Counted from the first letter of the stretch, positions 46,240 to 55,844 are shown. The stretch: 64,000 bases of DNA from Legionella_C sp048541585 (GCF_048541585.1 NZ_CP183303.1:2480001-2544000); one strand, 5' to 3'. The notes: a model not told the origin generated them from the letters alone. Translations and numbers: made by a program.

Positions 46240-46354
46240 TAAAGGCTCATAAATTTAAATAAATTAGATTGCAGTAATCATAGGCAGGCTTATATAAGAA
46301 GTCTAATACAGTTTACGAGTAAAAGAACACCAAATAACATTAACTTAAAAATTC

Positions 46355-46580
46355 TGTCATTTCCGCCTAGGCAGAAATCCATCTTAATACTCGCACTGTC
46401 CCCAGATAACAATAGCTTCCCGCCTGCGCGGGAATGACAAGATAAAAATTTAGCTTAATAGTTGTAAACTGTAAGAGTCCGTCATTTCCAAGAGCTCTGT
46501 CATTTTCAAACATCTTGTCATTTCTAAGACACCTGTCATTTCCGCGTAGGCGGAAATCCATCTTCATACTTGCATTGGGC
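46355..46580. repeat. Single copy plus fragment of the TGTCATTTCCGC palindrome family
   Basis: One complete unit runs from TGTCATTTCCGCCTAGGC at 46355 to GCGCGGGAATGACA ending 46438. A left half lies at 46532-46580, after three short GTCATTT starts in a row (about 46481-46530) that look like slipped copies of the unit's first bases. Confidence 0.8.
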
Positions 46581-46722
46581 TTAGTTAAAGCTCACTTCTC
46601 TCCAAAAGTCTATACCCGGCACATTTTGCGCTAAAATTTAATACCCCACCACGATTTAAGTCTATTACTTTACGACACCCTGCTAATTATAGCTATAATG
46701 TAAAAAAACTAAGGTGATTATT

Positions 46723-47472
46723 ATGAAAAGGACTTTGCTATTTATCTTATTATTATTCATTAATATTTGGGTTTTTGCTCAAAATAATCCTATCCGTGTA
46801 GGTGTAGATAATTTTTATCCACCAAATGTGATGCGTGCTGGAAATAATCAGGTATTTGGCTTTGACATTACTTTAATGGAGCGGATTTGCAAACTCATTA
46901 ATAGACAATGTGTCTTTTACCCTATGCCCTTTGCAAAATTGCTAAACATGTTAGAAAAGGGAGATATTGATGTCGCTCTTGGAGCTATTACAATTACTCC
47001 AGATAGAGCAGCCCGTGTCGCTTTTTCTAAACCTTATTTAGATAGCCAAGCTCGCTTCTTAGGCAATAATAGTATTAAGCCGACTGAGTTTAATCTAAAT
47101 TTGTTAAAAAATTACAATATTGGTGTTGTTGCAGGAACCATTTTTCCGCAAGTATTAGAGTCATTAGGTATTCAAAATCCCAAAATAACTTCATTTGAAC
47201 GACTAGATTTTATGATTGATGCCTTAAATGATGGTGAAATAGATATAGCAATTATGGACAATGCTAATGCACTTTATTGGCAGCAACAGTCTTCAGGTCG
47301 ATTAATAGCGCTAGGTAAAGCCTTTAAATATGGTTACGGAATAGGCATTGCTATTAACCGCAATGAAAACGATTTATTAAAGGAAGTCAATAACGCCTTA
47401 GAGCAATACTTACAAGGAGCAGATTTTAAGGGAGATTATGATAAGTTTTTAGGCTATCTTAACACTATGTAG
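46723..47472 (+). CDS. Periplasmic amino-acid-binding protein (SBP_bac_3)
   Basis: Substrate-binding component of a polar amino acid ABC transporter. The 249 residues have a signal peptide (KRTLLFILLLFINIWVFA) and the family-3 pattern IRVGVDNFYPPNVMRAG, FGFDITLMERIC, GDIDVALGAITITPDRAARVAFSKPY and NDGEIDIAIMDNANA. AAGGTG lies 6 bases before the ATG at 46723. No permease or ATPase gene adjoins, so its partners lie elsewhere. Ligand unknown; arginine-type binding proteins are the closest kind. Confidence 0.87.
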   Translation: MKRTLLFILLLFINIWVFAQNNPIRVGVDNFYPPNVMRAGNNQVFGFDITLMERICKLINRQCVFYPMPFAKLLNMLEKGDIDVALGAITITPDRAARVAFSKPYLDSQARFLGNNSIKPTEFNLNLLKNYNIGVVAGTIFPQVLESLGIQNPKITSFERLDFMIDALNDGEIDIAIMDNANALYWQQQSSGRLIALGKAFKYGYGIGIAINRNENDLLKEVNNALEQYLQGADFKGDYDKFLGYLNTM

Positions 47473-47520
47473 AAGTATATGCTTTGAATTAGAAGTTTAT
47501 TTTTAAATAGACCCTGTTTC

Positions 47521-47571
47521 TTAGTGCTGAAATTATCATTAACTTCCTTGTTAAAGAATTCACAGCACTAA
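47521..47571. repeat. Nested inverted repeat between convergent genes
   Basis: TTAGTGCTG pairs with CAGCACTAA, with an inner TTAAC/GTTAA pair. It lies between the binding-protein gene and the 88-residue hypothetical gene. A terminator role is possible but there is no T-run. Confidence 0.45.
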
Positions 47572-47604
47572 AAACTTAAAAATTAATTGAGATTATAATT
47601 TAAA

Positions 47605-47871
47605 TTAATGTAGTGTTTGTCCATTTACTAAACAACGAGTAATAACTTTTCTGGTGACAAAATCACCCTGCGTCTCACCGTAAACTGATTTAAAGTGCTC
47701 CGCTAATGTAACTACCCAATTAGACAATCTAAAATTCATTCGCTTTTCTTTAGGGTTAACAAACAGCTCAAATAATCCTAACGACTCACTATTACTTTGG
47801 TTAGCATATTCTTCCATAATTTGCTCGGCTACATAAATATCTTTTTCCTTAGTAGGCCAATTTTTATTCAT
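47605..47871 (-). CDS. Small hypothetical protein
   Basis: 88 residues, soluble and charged, MNKNWPTKEKDIYVAEQIMEEY at the start and a helical centre (MNFRLSNWVVTLAEHFKSVY). AAGGGGGG precedes the ATG by 3-4 bases, which supports translation. Family not recognised. Confidence 0.62.
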   Translation of the reverse strand: MNKNWPTKEKDIYVAEQIMEEYANQSNSESLGLFELFVNPKEKRMNFRLSNWVVTLAEHFKSVYGETQGDFVTRKVITRCLVNGQTLH

Positions 47872-48060
47872 AAACCCCCCTTTTTTATACTGTGGGCCAT
47901 TCTATTCTAAACGGTAATTGTATGCCCATTCAATCGGCAGCTACGGAGTTTTCGCTATCATGAAAAAACGGGTGGCTGTCGGTGACTGGGTATAGATTGG
48001 GGCAAATAGCTAAAATACAAGTATTAATAAATTTACGAGCGAAATTTTAGTATAAAAGTA

Positions 48061-49134
48061 TTATATTGGACGTTTTACTCTTAATTCATATTTAGGTTTA
48101 TTTAATACTGGCTCTTGCCAAAGAGTTACAAATAACACCATGATAATTGGGCCTAAAAATAAACCTAATAAGCCTAGAGTTTCTACTCCACCTAAAATTC
48201 CAAATAATACCGCTAAAAATGGAAGTCTAATTGCGCCACCAATTAAAACTGGCTTTATAAAATGGTCAGCAGCAAACATAACTATTGTACCCCAGACTAC
48301 TACGACAATAGCAGCGATTAAGCCACCGGATGAAAGTAAAACGAGCGCGACGATAATAAACACAATAGGTACTACAAAAGGGATCATAGCAGCAAATGCC
48401 GTAATAAAACCTATTAGAGTAGGAGCCGGTAAACCAACAAGCATATAGCAAAAACCCATTAACACACCAACACCTAAACCAACTACTACAGTTCCATTTA
48501 CAACAGAGCGCAAAGCAGAGGGAAGCCTATCTGCATATCGATACCAGCGATTACCTAAACAAAATTTACCCACTTCATTAATTTGTGCATGTAATTTTTC
48601 GCCATCTCGATAAAAGAAAAACAAAGTAAGCATAGTGAAACCTACTTGAAAACCACGGTGCGCTAAATTTAAACCTATTTGTTTAATGTAATAACTTGCT
48701 GGTGTTAATGATAAATGCAAGTTAGATAAAAAACTTCGTACGTTGCCGGGTTGTCCTATATGAGTATTCCAGTAATTAATTAAATCATTACTCATAAATG
48801 GAAATTGTTTAATAAAGTTAGGCGCCTCGCCCCCATCACGATTAATAACTTGCAAATAATTAATAAACAATTGCAATTCTTTAACTAGTATGCCTATTAA
48901 CCAGCTTAAGGGTAGTAAAAACAATAAACTTAAGATAGTCGTAAACAATAAAGCTGATAAATTATCATGATTACCAAAAAATCTTCGCCAACGTTGATAT
49001 AAGGGATAGGTGGCTATTACAATCATCCCAGCCCAAACTATTGAGGGAATAAAACGATGAATAATAAATATACTTAAACCAATGATACTTAGTGTTAGAA
49101 CAATATTAATTAATTCTTTATGATTTTCATTCAT
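48061..49134 (-). CDS. AI-2E family (PerM-like) membrane permease
   Basis: 357 residues with about eight membrane segments in the AI-2E/UPF0118 layout: paired N-terminal helices (LTLSIIGLSIFIIHRF, SIVWAGMIVIATYPLY), a central soluble loop, then VGLGVGVLMGFCYMLVGLPAPTLIGFITAFAAMIPFV-type helices with a conserved proline-rich turn and a final pair around GLFLGPIIMVLF. Its start overlaps the pgpA stop by 4 bases (ATGA). Last gene of the glyA operon. Transported substrate unknown. Confidence 0.88.
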   Translation of the reverse strand: MNENHKELINIVLTLSIIGLSIFIIHRFIPSIVWAGMIVIATYPLYQRWRRFFGNHDNLSALLFTTILSLLFLLPLSWLIGILVKELQLFINYLQVINRDGGEAPNFIKQFPFMSNDLINYWNTHIGQPGNVRSFLSNLHLSLTPASYYIKQIGLNLAHRGFQVGFTMLTLFFFYRDGEKLHAQINEVGKFCLGNRWYRYADRLPSALRSVVNGTVVVGLGVGVLMGFCYMLVGLPAPTLIGFITAFAAMIPFVVPIVFIIVALVLLSSGGLIAAIVVVVWGTIVMFAADHFIKPVLIGGAIRLPFLAVLFGILGGVETLGLLGLFLGPIIMVLFVTLWQEPVLNKPKYELRVKRPI

Positions 49135-49616
49135 AGACTAAAAACCCAAGCTAAGCTCTTTAAAATTAGCCAGGCAGGAATTGCAGCAAGTACATCATCA
49201 AGCATTACGCCTAAACCACCTTTTATTTTTTTATCAATAAATGAAATAGGAAACGGTTTTAAGATGTCAAATAAGCGAAATAAAATAAAGCCACCTAACA
49301 TCCAAAATATTCCTAGCGGTAAACCTGCCATGGTTAAAAGATAACCTACAACTTCATCCCAGACAATACCACTGTAATCATGAATGCCCAAATCTTTACC
49401 AACTTTATCGCTGACATAAACGCCAAGTAAAAAAAACAAAAAAGTAAATAATAAATAAATAGGAAGAGAATAAGTACTAATTAATAAATAAAGCGGAATA
49501 GCAGCAAGCGTTCCCCAAGTGCCAGGCGCTATAGGTAGCAAGCCAGTACCAAATCCAAATGCAACAAAATAAACTGGGTCTTGCCATACTTGTACTGAAG
49601 GTTTGATTGTTTGCAT
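49131..49616 (-). CDS. pgpA: Phosphatidylglycerophosphatase A
   Basis: Dephosphorylates phosphatidylglycerophosphate to phosphatidylglycerol in the inner membrane. The 161 residues show the PgpA signature GTGLLPIAPGTWGTLAAIPLY and IVWDEVVGYLLTM, with several membrane helices. It follows thiL by 8 bases, the common thiL-pgpA pairing. Confidence 0.95.
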   Translation of the reverse strand: MQTIKPSVQVWQDPVYFVAFGFGTGLLPIAPGTWGTLAAIPLYLLISTYSLPIYLLFTFLFFLLGVYVSDKVGKDLGIHDYSGIVWDEVVGYLLTMAGLPLGIFWMLGGFILFRLFDILKPFPISFIDKKIKGGLGVMLDDVLAAIPAWLILKSLAWVFSL

Positions 49617-49624
49617 AATTTTTC

Positions 49625-50578
49625 CTAGAAGTGACTATAACTCTGCACTGATATAGCCTTTATCTGGCCATTGTAAGAACCGCGAAGTCCTTTTTCCTTT
49701 TCTATTACACCAATTTGATAGCAAGTTAACTGACATTCTTTTAAGGCCTGAGAAAAAGAATCATGATTATCAGGTCGTATAGTAAAACATAACTCATAAT
49801 CATCTCCGCCTTGAAGTACAAAATCAATTGTTTTTTCCTTTTGATATTTTTTGACTAAAGGATGGCTAGGGATAGCGACTAAATCTAAGCATGCGCCAGT
49901 ATTGCTCTCTTCACAAATATGATTAAGATCGCCACTTAAACCATCTGAAATATCAATAGCTGCTGTAGCAAATGTTTGCAGTAAACTTATAAAATCAACT
50001 CTTGGTTTGGGATATTGTAGTTTATACAATAATTGTGCAAAATCGTTTGCTGCTACTTGATAATATCCTTCTAAACATTTAACTGCTTGCGCAGCAGCGC
50101 CTAATTGACCAGTGACCCAGATTTCATCACCTATTTTTGCACCAGATCGTCTTACAAATTTACCACTTGGCACAAGGCCATGAATCGTTAGGGTGATACT
50201 TAATGGCCCTTTTGTAGTATCTCCTCCAATTAAAGCAATATTATACTGCTTTAAAGCAGCATGAAACCCTAAGGAAAATCGTTCTAACCATTTAAGATCT
50301 AATGTCGGAAGAGTTAGCGCTAAAGAAACCCAACATGGTTCTGCAGCCATAGCAGCGATATCACTTACATTAACCATCACCGCTTTCCAAGCAATTATAT
50401 AAGGATCCCAACTACTTAAAAAATGAACATCTGCAACCAAGGTATCAGTGCTAATGAGCACTTGATGACCTGCAGGAACTTCTATACAAGCAGCATCATC
50501 ACCTATGCCAAAAATGACATCTTTCCTTGCTAAGACATCTTTTTTGAAAAACACATCAATTAATTTAAATTCATTCAT
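49625..50578 (-). CDS. thiL: Thiamine-monophosphate kinase
   Basis: Phosphorylates thiamine monophosphate to thiamine pyrophosphate. The 317 residues contain VIFGIGDDAACIEVP, LISTDTLVADVHFLSSWDP, NVSDIAAMAAEP, ALIGGDTTKGPLSITLT and AIDISDGLSGDLNHI, all of the ThiL/PurM-like fold. Start overlaps the nusB stop by 8 bases. Confidence 0.96.
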   Translation of the reverse strand: MNEFKLIDVFFKKDVLARKDVIFGIGDDAACIEVPAGHQVLISTDTLVADVHFLSSWDPYIIAWKAVMVNVSDIAAMAAEPCWVSLALTLPTLDLKWLERFSLGFHAALKQYNIALIGGDTTKGPLSITLTIHGLVPSGKFVRRSGAKIGDEIWVTGQLGAAAQAVKCLEGYYQVAANDFAQLLYKLQYPKPRVDFISLLQTFATAAIDISDGLSGDLNHICEESNTGACLDLVAIPSHPLVKKYQKEKTIDFVLQGGDDYELCFTIRPDNHDSFSQALKECQLTCYQIGVIEKEKGLRGSYNGQIKAISVQSYSHF

Positions 50579-51017
50579 AATTTAAATTAATTTCAGCAGA
50601 ACGTACTTGTTTAGCTAGCTTATTAAGTACACCGTTGACAAACCGGTGTCCATCTTGAGCACCATATTCTTTAGCTAATGAAACCGCTTCATCAAGTACA
50701 ACACGATAAGGTATTTCTAAACAAAACAGTAGCTCATAAGTGCTTAAGCGTAAAATCGTTAGTTCAATAGGATTTAAACTATTAATTGGAATATCTAAGA
50801 AAGGTGAAAAATTTTCTTCAATTACTTGTAGTGATTTAGGAATACCATATAAAAGCTTACAAAAGTAGTCTGCGTCTACTTTATCCATATCATGATTAAC
50901 TCGAAATTGGGTTTCGATTTCTGAGATTTCGTGTCCTGACATTAACCATTGATATAAGGCTTGCAATAAAAGCCTGCGTGCACGACGTTTGCCCCGAATA
51001 GCATTTTTTTCCACCAT
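50571..51017 (-). CDS. nusB: Transcription antitermination factor NusB
   Basis: Binds boxA RNA with NusE in rRNA antitermination. The 148 residues have the N-terminal RRRARRLLLQALYQWLMSG helix and the C-terminal YRVVLDEAVSLAKEYGAQDGHRFVNGVLNKLA signature. It starts 6 bases after nrdR; the riboflavin genes common at this position are absent. Confidence 0.96.
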   Translation of the reverse strand: MVEKNAIRGKRRARRLLLQALYQWLMSGHEISEIETQFRVNHDMDKVDADYFCKLLYGIPKSLQVIEENFSPFLDIPINSLNPIELTILRLSTYELLFCLEIPYRVVLDEAVSLAKEYGAQDGHRFVNGVLNKLAKQVRSAEINLNYE

Positions 51018-51023
51018 TACCTC

Positions 51024-51476
51024 TTAGTCATCTTTCATTTCATCAATTGCTTGTCTAAAGTCACTTATATCTTTAAATCGTTTATAAACTGATGCAAAGC
51101 GTACATAAGCAACATGATCAAGATTATATAATTGTTTCATAACCAGCTCGCCAACTAAATTAGCTTCTATTTCTCTCTCTCCTCGACGACGAATATCTTG
51201 CAAAATATTAGCAATAGCGGCTTCTACTGAATCAACACTCACAGGTCTTTTCTCAAGTGCTCTTTGCATACCCGAGCGCAAATTATCTATATTGAAAGGC
51301 TCTCTACGTCCATCACGCTTAATAATCACTGGCATAATAAGCTCAGCAGTTTCAAAGGTTGTAAAACGTTCATGACAAAATAAACATTGCCTACGTCGTC
51401 GAATTTGTGCACCCTCAGCAACTAGACGAGAATCAATAACCTTAGTTTCTTGGGCATGGCAAAAGGGACAGTACAT
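51024..51476 (-). CDS. nrdR: Transcriptional repressor NrdR
   Basis: ATP/dATP-sensing repressor of ribonucleotide reductase genes. The 150 residues begin with a zinc ribbon (MYCPFCHAQETKVIDSR ... RRQCLFCHERFTTFE; four Cys) followed by an ATP-cone (VIKRDGRREPFNIDNLRSGMQRALEKRPV). It starts 9 bases after glyA. No ribonucleotide reductase gene is in the window. Confidence 0.96.
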   Translation of the reverse strand: MYCPFCHAQETKVIDSRLVAEGAQIRRRRQCLFCHERFTTFETAELIMPVIIKRDGRREPFNIDNLRSGMQRALEKRPVSVDSVEAAIANILQDIRRRGEREIEANLVGELVMKQLYNLDHVAYVRFASVYKRFKDISDFRQAIDEMKDD

Positions 51477-51485
51477 AATAATTAA

Positions 51486-52742
51486 TTAGTTAGAGTAAAC
51501 AGGAAAGTCATGACACAATTGTAAAACGTGATTCTTAACTCGCTTGAGCACCTCTTCATTATTAAGGTCGTCAAGAATATCACAAATCCAATGACTAATC
51601 ATGCCTATTTCTTTTTCTTTAAAACCACGCGTAGTCACTGCTGGCGTTCCTAAACGTAGGCCACTTGTAACAAAAGGAGAGCGTGGATCATTGGGAACGG
51701 AATTTTTATTTACGGTAATATTAGCTCTACCTAGCGCAGCATCAGCTTCTTTACCAGTTATATTTTTTGCAATTAAGTCGACTAACAATAAATGATTTTT
51801 TGTGCCACCAGAAACAATAGAATAACCTCTTTCTAGTAAAACTTTTGCCATTTCGCGAGCGTTATCTATCACTTGCTGTTGATAAACTTTAAATTCAGGT
51901 TGCAAAGCCTCGGCAAATGCAACTGCTTTCGCCGCAATAACATGCATCAGTGGCCCACCTTGCATGCCAGGAAATACAGAAGAATTTAATTTTTTTGCAA
52001 TTTCTTCATTAGCTTTTGCTAGAATTAAACCACCGCGTGGACCCCGTAATGTTTTATGAGTAGTTGTTGTTACAACATCTGCATAAGGAATTGGTGAAGG
52101 ATATAAATCTGCTGCAATTAATCCTGCCACATGAGCTATATCTGCTAGGAGATATGCACCAACCTCATCTGCGATAGCCCGAAAACGCTCCCAATCTAAA
52201 TATTGCGAGTAAGCTGAGAAACCAGCCACAATTAATTTAGGTTTATGAAGTTTTGCAGCTTTCTCTAAAGCGTCATAATCAATTAGGCCTGTTTTTACAT
52301 CAAGACCGTATTCTATAGCTTGATAAAGTTTTCCTGAAAAATTAACTTTTGAACCATGAGTTAAATGACCTCCGTGTGGTAGAGCCATTCCCATAATTAA
52401 ATCACCTGGGTTTAAAAGCGCCATCATTACTGCCGCATTAGCTTGAGAACCAGAATGTGGCTGAACATTGACATAATCTGCTTTAAATAATTGTTTAGCA
52501 CGTTCTATAGCTAACTGTTCAGCAATATCAACATAGTCACAACCACCATAGTAACGCTTACCAGGATAGCCTTCTGCATACTTGTTAGTTAAAACAGAAC
52601 CCTGCGCTTCTAAAACGCAAGGACTAGCATAGTTTTCTGAAGCAATGAGTTCAATATGTTCTTCTTGTCGTTTCTTTTCCGCTTGTATCGCTTGCCAAAG
52701 TTCGTTATCAAAATTAGCAATGGTGCAGTCTTTATCAAACAT
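51486..52742 (-). CDS. glyA: Serine hydroxymethyltransferase
   Basis: PLP enzyme that converts serine and tetrahydrofolate to glycine and methylene-tetrahydrofolate. The 418 residues contain HIELIASENYASP, KYAEGYPGKRYYGGCDYVD, NVQPHSGSQANAAV, and the PLP lysine in VVTTTTHKTLRGPRGGLI (near residue 230). First gene of a tight six-gene minus-strand operon. Confidence 0.97.
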   Translation of the reverse strand: MFDKDCTIANFDNELWQAIQAEKKRQEEHIELIASENYASPCVLEAQGSVLTNKYAEGYPGKRYYGGCDYVDIAEQLAIERAKQLFKADYVNVQPHSGSQANAAVMMALLNPGDLIMGMALPHGGHLTHGSKVNFSGKLYQAIEYGLDVKTGLIDYDALEKAAKLHKPKLIVAGFSAYSQYLDWERFRAIADEVGAYLLADIAHVAGLIAADLYPSPIPYADVVTTTTHKTLRGPRGGLILAKANEEIAKKLNSSVFPGMQGGPLMHVIAAKAVAFAEALQPEFKVYQQQVIDNAREMAKVLLERGYSIVSGGTKNHLLLVDLIAKNITGKEADAALGRANITVNKNSVPNDPRSPFVTSGLRLGTPAVTTRGFKEKEIGMISHWICDILDDLNNEEVLKRVKNHVLQLCHDFPVYSN

Positions 52743-53239
52743 TTGCAGTCCTCTTTATCATCAGAAATGAAGTAATTATAGATTTATTTTTAGTTAGTGT
52801 GTAGATAAAACAGGTAAGCTTGAATAGTTAAAATTAAAATCTTACTTAAATTTAAGGATAAAAAGCAACTTTCAATGGTTCTTGCCACTTTTTACAGATT
52901 AATTTGCCAAAAAAATAATAAAATTTCTTTTAGCGTTGAAAATAGCAAAAGCTTTAACGAATAATCTTTATGAATAAGACGCTTACAAATTTTAAGACAT
53001 TTTTTTGACTTATCCTATAGTAGAGTCTTTGTCGACAAGGTATTTTACCCCTATCATGCCATGTCTTAAATTAAGTTATTTTACAACGCAAATTCTAGAC
53101 AAGTAACGCCCAAAGCGTTCGCTAAATTAAGGCTCTTTTCATTATGGCTTTAATTTTTGTCAAGTTTAACTAACTCTTATCCAGAAGTTGCGTTTACAAA
53201 TAATTTAAAATTCAAATATAACTCATTGTCTGTTAAAAA
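52743..53239. other. Intergenic region, possible small RNA near its left-to-right end
   Basis: 497 AT-rich bases with no protein gene. On the plus strand TTGTCG and TATCAT are 17 bases apart (about 53032-53060). An AAATTAAGGC/GCTTTAATTT hairpin with a T-run ends near 53158. These could bound a transcript of roughly 90 bases, but no known RNA was recognised. Confidence 0.3.
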
Positions 53240-53563
53240 TTATTCATGCCCATGCACATGGTTATTGTAAATAGGATAGCCCATATGTTCATGGTAATGA
53301 TTAAAGTATGGCACTGGAGGCAAATAACGTGGGTAATGCCTATAGTGTCTATAATAATAGCGTCGATAAGAAGGCGCATGTACGATATGTGTCCGGTGTT
53401 GCCTACTACGAGTTATTACTTGCGGATTATTTAGCCTTTCATGGCTATGGATACGGGAAGTAGCTGCTTGGGCAATTTCAGGAAAAGGATAGTCATGATA
53501 ATGACTATTTGCACAAATTCCAATAGAAGGTAATAGCAGCAGAGTTAGAAAAAAACGTTTCAT
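53240..53563 (-). CDS. Small His/Tyr-rich secreted protein
   Basis: 107 residues. A signal peptide (MKRFFLTLLLLPSIGICANS) is followed by a mature chain dense in His, Tyr, Arg and Pro (RRYYYRHYRHYPRYLPPVPY; ending HVHGHE). GGAGGT precedes the ATG at 53563, which fixes the start over an ATG 30 bases upstream. Histidine density suggests metal binding, as inference only. Family not recognised. Confidence 0.7.
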   Translation of the reverse strand: MKRFFLTLLLLPSIGICANSHYHDYPFPEIAQAATSRIHSHERLNNPQVITRSRQHRTHIVHAPSYRRYYYRHYRHYPRYLPPVPYFNHYHEHMGYPIYNNHVHGHE

Positions 53564-53772
53564 AATACCTCCACAGTAAAGAAGTAAAGGCACAATAGCA
53601 ATATTGTGCCTATTTTAATTTAAAAACCTGGCTTAAGGCTCTGCTAAAGTGGTAAAAAGCGTTAACTTCTTTTGGTCTGCTACATAGATACTTCTATTTA
53701 AACACCTGCTAAGACCTTCAAATGTCAAAACCTTTTGCCTCACTCTAACAACTCTGAAGATAGGTCCTAAGG

Positions 53773-54195
53773 TTATGCCTTAGCACGCACTTCAGCTTTT
53801 ACCTGATTTTGAAGATAGGGAACTATTCTTACAGTTGTTTCTGCACGGGTGTAACCAGAGTAAATATGATAACCGCTAAAGGTTACGATATCTAAATACA
53901 TATCACGGTGGCAATAACCATAGTAATATAAATCAATATAGTGTGGTGTTTCAAAACTATAAACATTAAAAGGTACTAAAGCACTACCATCATCAAAACG
54001 GCCATATACGGTAACATTGTCGTAACTATTGTTAATAACTTCAATTTCACAATAGCCAGGCGCCATTGCCTTTTTCGCTGCTGCTACAGCTTCATTTTTA
54101 ACAGCTTCTGCTTTTGGATGAACATGACGATTCTCTGCATAAGCAGTCGATAATAACCCTAAACAACAGGCAAGCAATACAGATTTCACTTTCAT
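53773..54195 (-). CDS. Hypothetical secreted protein
   Basis: 140 residues with a signal peptide (MKVKSVLLACCLGLLSTAYA). The mature part has an Ala/Lys-rich helix (AEAVKNEAVAAAKKAM) and then a Tyr-rich beta region (CEIEVINNSYDNVTVYGRF, IDLYYYGYCHRDMYLDIV). AAGGGG lies ahead of the ATG at 54195; a 17-residue longer reading is less likely because it would bury the signal peptide. Family not recognised. Confidence 0.7.
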   Translation of the reverse strand: MKVKSVLLACCLGLLSTAYAENRHVHPKAEAVKNEAVAAAKKAMAPGYCEIEVINNSYDNVTVYGRFDDGSALVPFNVYSFETPHYIDLYYYGYCHRDMYLDIVTFSGYHIYSGYTRAETTVRIVPYLQNQVKAEVRAKA

Positions 54196-54424
54196 AATTA
54201 CCCCTTTTATGTTAAAAACAAAGGGCATGGTAGCAAAGGATACCATTTAGTCAATAGGTTTTTTTTGTAATCATAACTATTTTTCTCTACTTCAACTCTT
54301 AACTGTTTGTGGTATATTAGCGCACTTATAGTTCTAATTAGCTTGGCTTTATTATTCTAATAACAAAATAGCGAATTAATTTTAACCTCCCATATTCGCT
54401 ATATGACTATTTTAAGGAACAACA

Positions 54425-55681
54425 GTGAAAAAACGCATGACCATTATGATAATCGCGTTGATAATTGTTTTTGGAGGTATTATCACCTTTAATTTTATTA
54501 AGGGTATAATGATTAAACGCTTTGTTAGCCAGTTTCAAACTGCGCCAGTCACTGTATCTTCTACTAAAGTTATGCAAAAAAACTGGGAGCCACGTATTAC
54601 GGCTGTGGGTAACTTCCTTGCCACTAATGGCGTGGAGGTAAATTCAGAAGCTTCAGGTAATGTTGTATCTATTCATTTTGATTCTGGACAATACATAGAG
54701 CAAGGAAAACCATTAATTGATATAGATGACAGCGTGGATCAGGCGCAATTAAGATTTAACCAATCTGATAGGGATTTAAAAGAGCTTAGTTATAAAAGAC
54801 AAGCTGAATTATCAAGGCGAGGAGCTACGCCCAGCTCAAGTGTAGATGAAGCAAAAGCAAATTTAGCACAAGCGCAAGCAAATGTAGACAAAATCGAAGC
54901 ACAAATTAGACAAAAACACATTACCGCGCCCTTTTCTGGAAAATTAGGTATTAGACAAGTTAATTTAGGCCAATATATTACACCAGGCCAAACCGCTATT
55001 GTCACTTTACAATCATTAGATCCGCTTTATCTTGAATTTAATTTACCCGAACAGCTTTTAAAAAAATTACATTTAAAACAAAGAATACAATTTAGTGTAG
55101 AAGGATTTCCAAATGTGCTCTTTGAAGGTGAAATTACGGCAATTAATGCTAAAGTAGATCCAAATACCCATAATATTTTAGTTCAAGCCACTGTTCCTAA
55201 TTGTCCCATTCAAGCTGTGCAAAACCCAACACAATCAAAATTAATTAGCCTTATTAAAGATCCAGATAGAAATAAAACTATTGTAAGGTGTAATACGGCT
55301 TTAAATACTAGAAATCACATTCAAGACTTTACTTTTATTCCTGGCATGTTTACAGCTATTTCAGTTGAACAGCCAACTATATCTAACTTAGTAGTTCTAC
55401 CTACAACCGCTATTTCTTATAGCTTATATGGAAACTCGGTCTTTCTTATTGAAAAAAATGGTCAAAAAGATGATAAAGGTGAAGATATTCTTCAAGTAAG
55501 GCGAGTCTTTGTTCACACTGGCGAGCAAGAAGGCAATTACATTATTATTACTGATGGTCTAAAACCTGGCCAAACAGTAGTCGGTTCTGGTGAACTTAAA
55601 TTACAAAATGGTACTCGAGTTATTATCAACAATGATGTTAAGCTCAACGCTATTAGTAACCCAGATACTTTAGGACAGTGA
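54425..55681 (+). CDS. RND efflux periplasmic adaptor subunit
   Basis: Membrane-fusion protein linking an inner-membrane RND pump to an outer-membrane channel. 418 residues: N-terminal membrane anchor (TIMIIALIIVFGGIITFNFI), lipoyl/hairpin region with SGNVVSIHFDSGQYIEQGKPLIDIDD and AKANLAQAQANVDKIEAQIRQKHITAPFSGKLGIRQVNLGQY-type motif, then beta-barrel domains (FIPGMFTAISVEQP). Start is a GTG with AAGGAAC upstream. The pump gene follows after 163 bases. No regulator or outer-membrane channel gene is adjacent. Confidence 0.92.
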   Translation: MKKRMTIMIIALIIVFGGIITFNFIKGIMIKRFVSQFQTAPVTVSSTKVMQKNWEPRITAVGNFLATNGVEVNSEASGNVVSIHFDSGQYIEQGKPLIDIDDSVDQAQLRFNQSDRDLKELSYKRQAELSRRGATPSSSVDEAKANLAQAQANVDKIEAQIRQKHITAPFSGKLGIRQVNLGQYITPGQTAIVTLQSLDPLYLEFNLPEQLLKKLHLKQRIQFSVEGFPNVLFEGEITAINAKVDPNTHNILVQATVPNCPIQAVQNPTQSKLISLIKDPDRNKTIVRCNTALNTRNHIQDFTFIPGMFTAISVEQPTISNLVVLPTTAISYSLYGNSVFLIEKNGQKDDKGEDILQVRRVFVHTGEQEGNYIIITDGLKPGQTVVGSGELKLQNGTRVIINNDVKLNAISNPDTLGQ

Positions 55682-55844
55682 TAGATAAATTAATTAATTT
55701 AATGAAGTTATTAATTCACTGTAACTAAGAGAAAATTATTTAACCTCATAGACCCTGTTAATAGTAAACAAATTACAGTGGCTGCAGTGGTAAACAAAAT
55801 TGTAGTTTAGTTTAAACTAATTGAAGCGCTATTTAGGAAATTGG

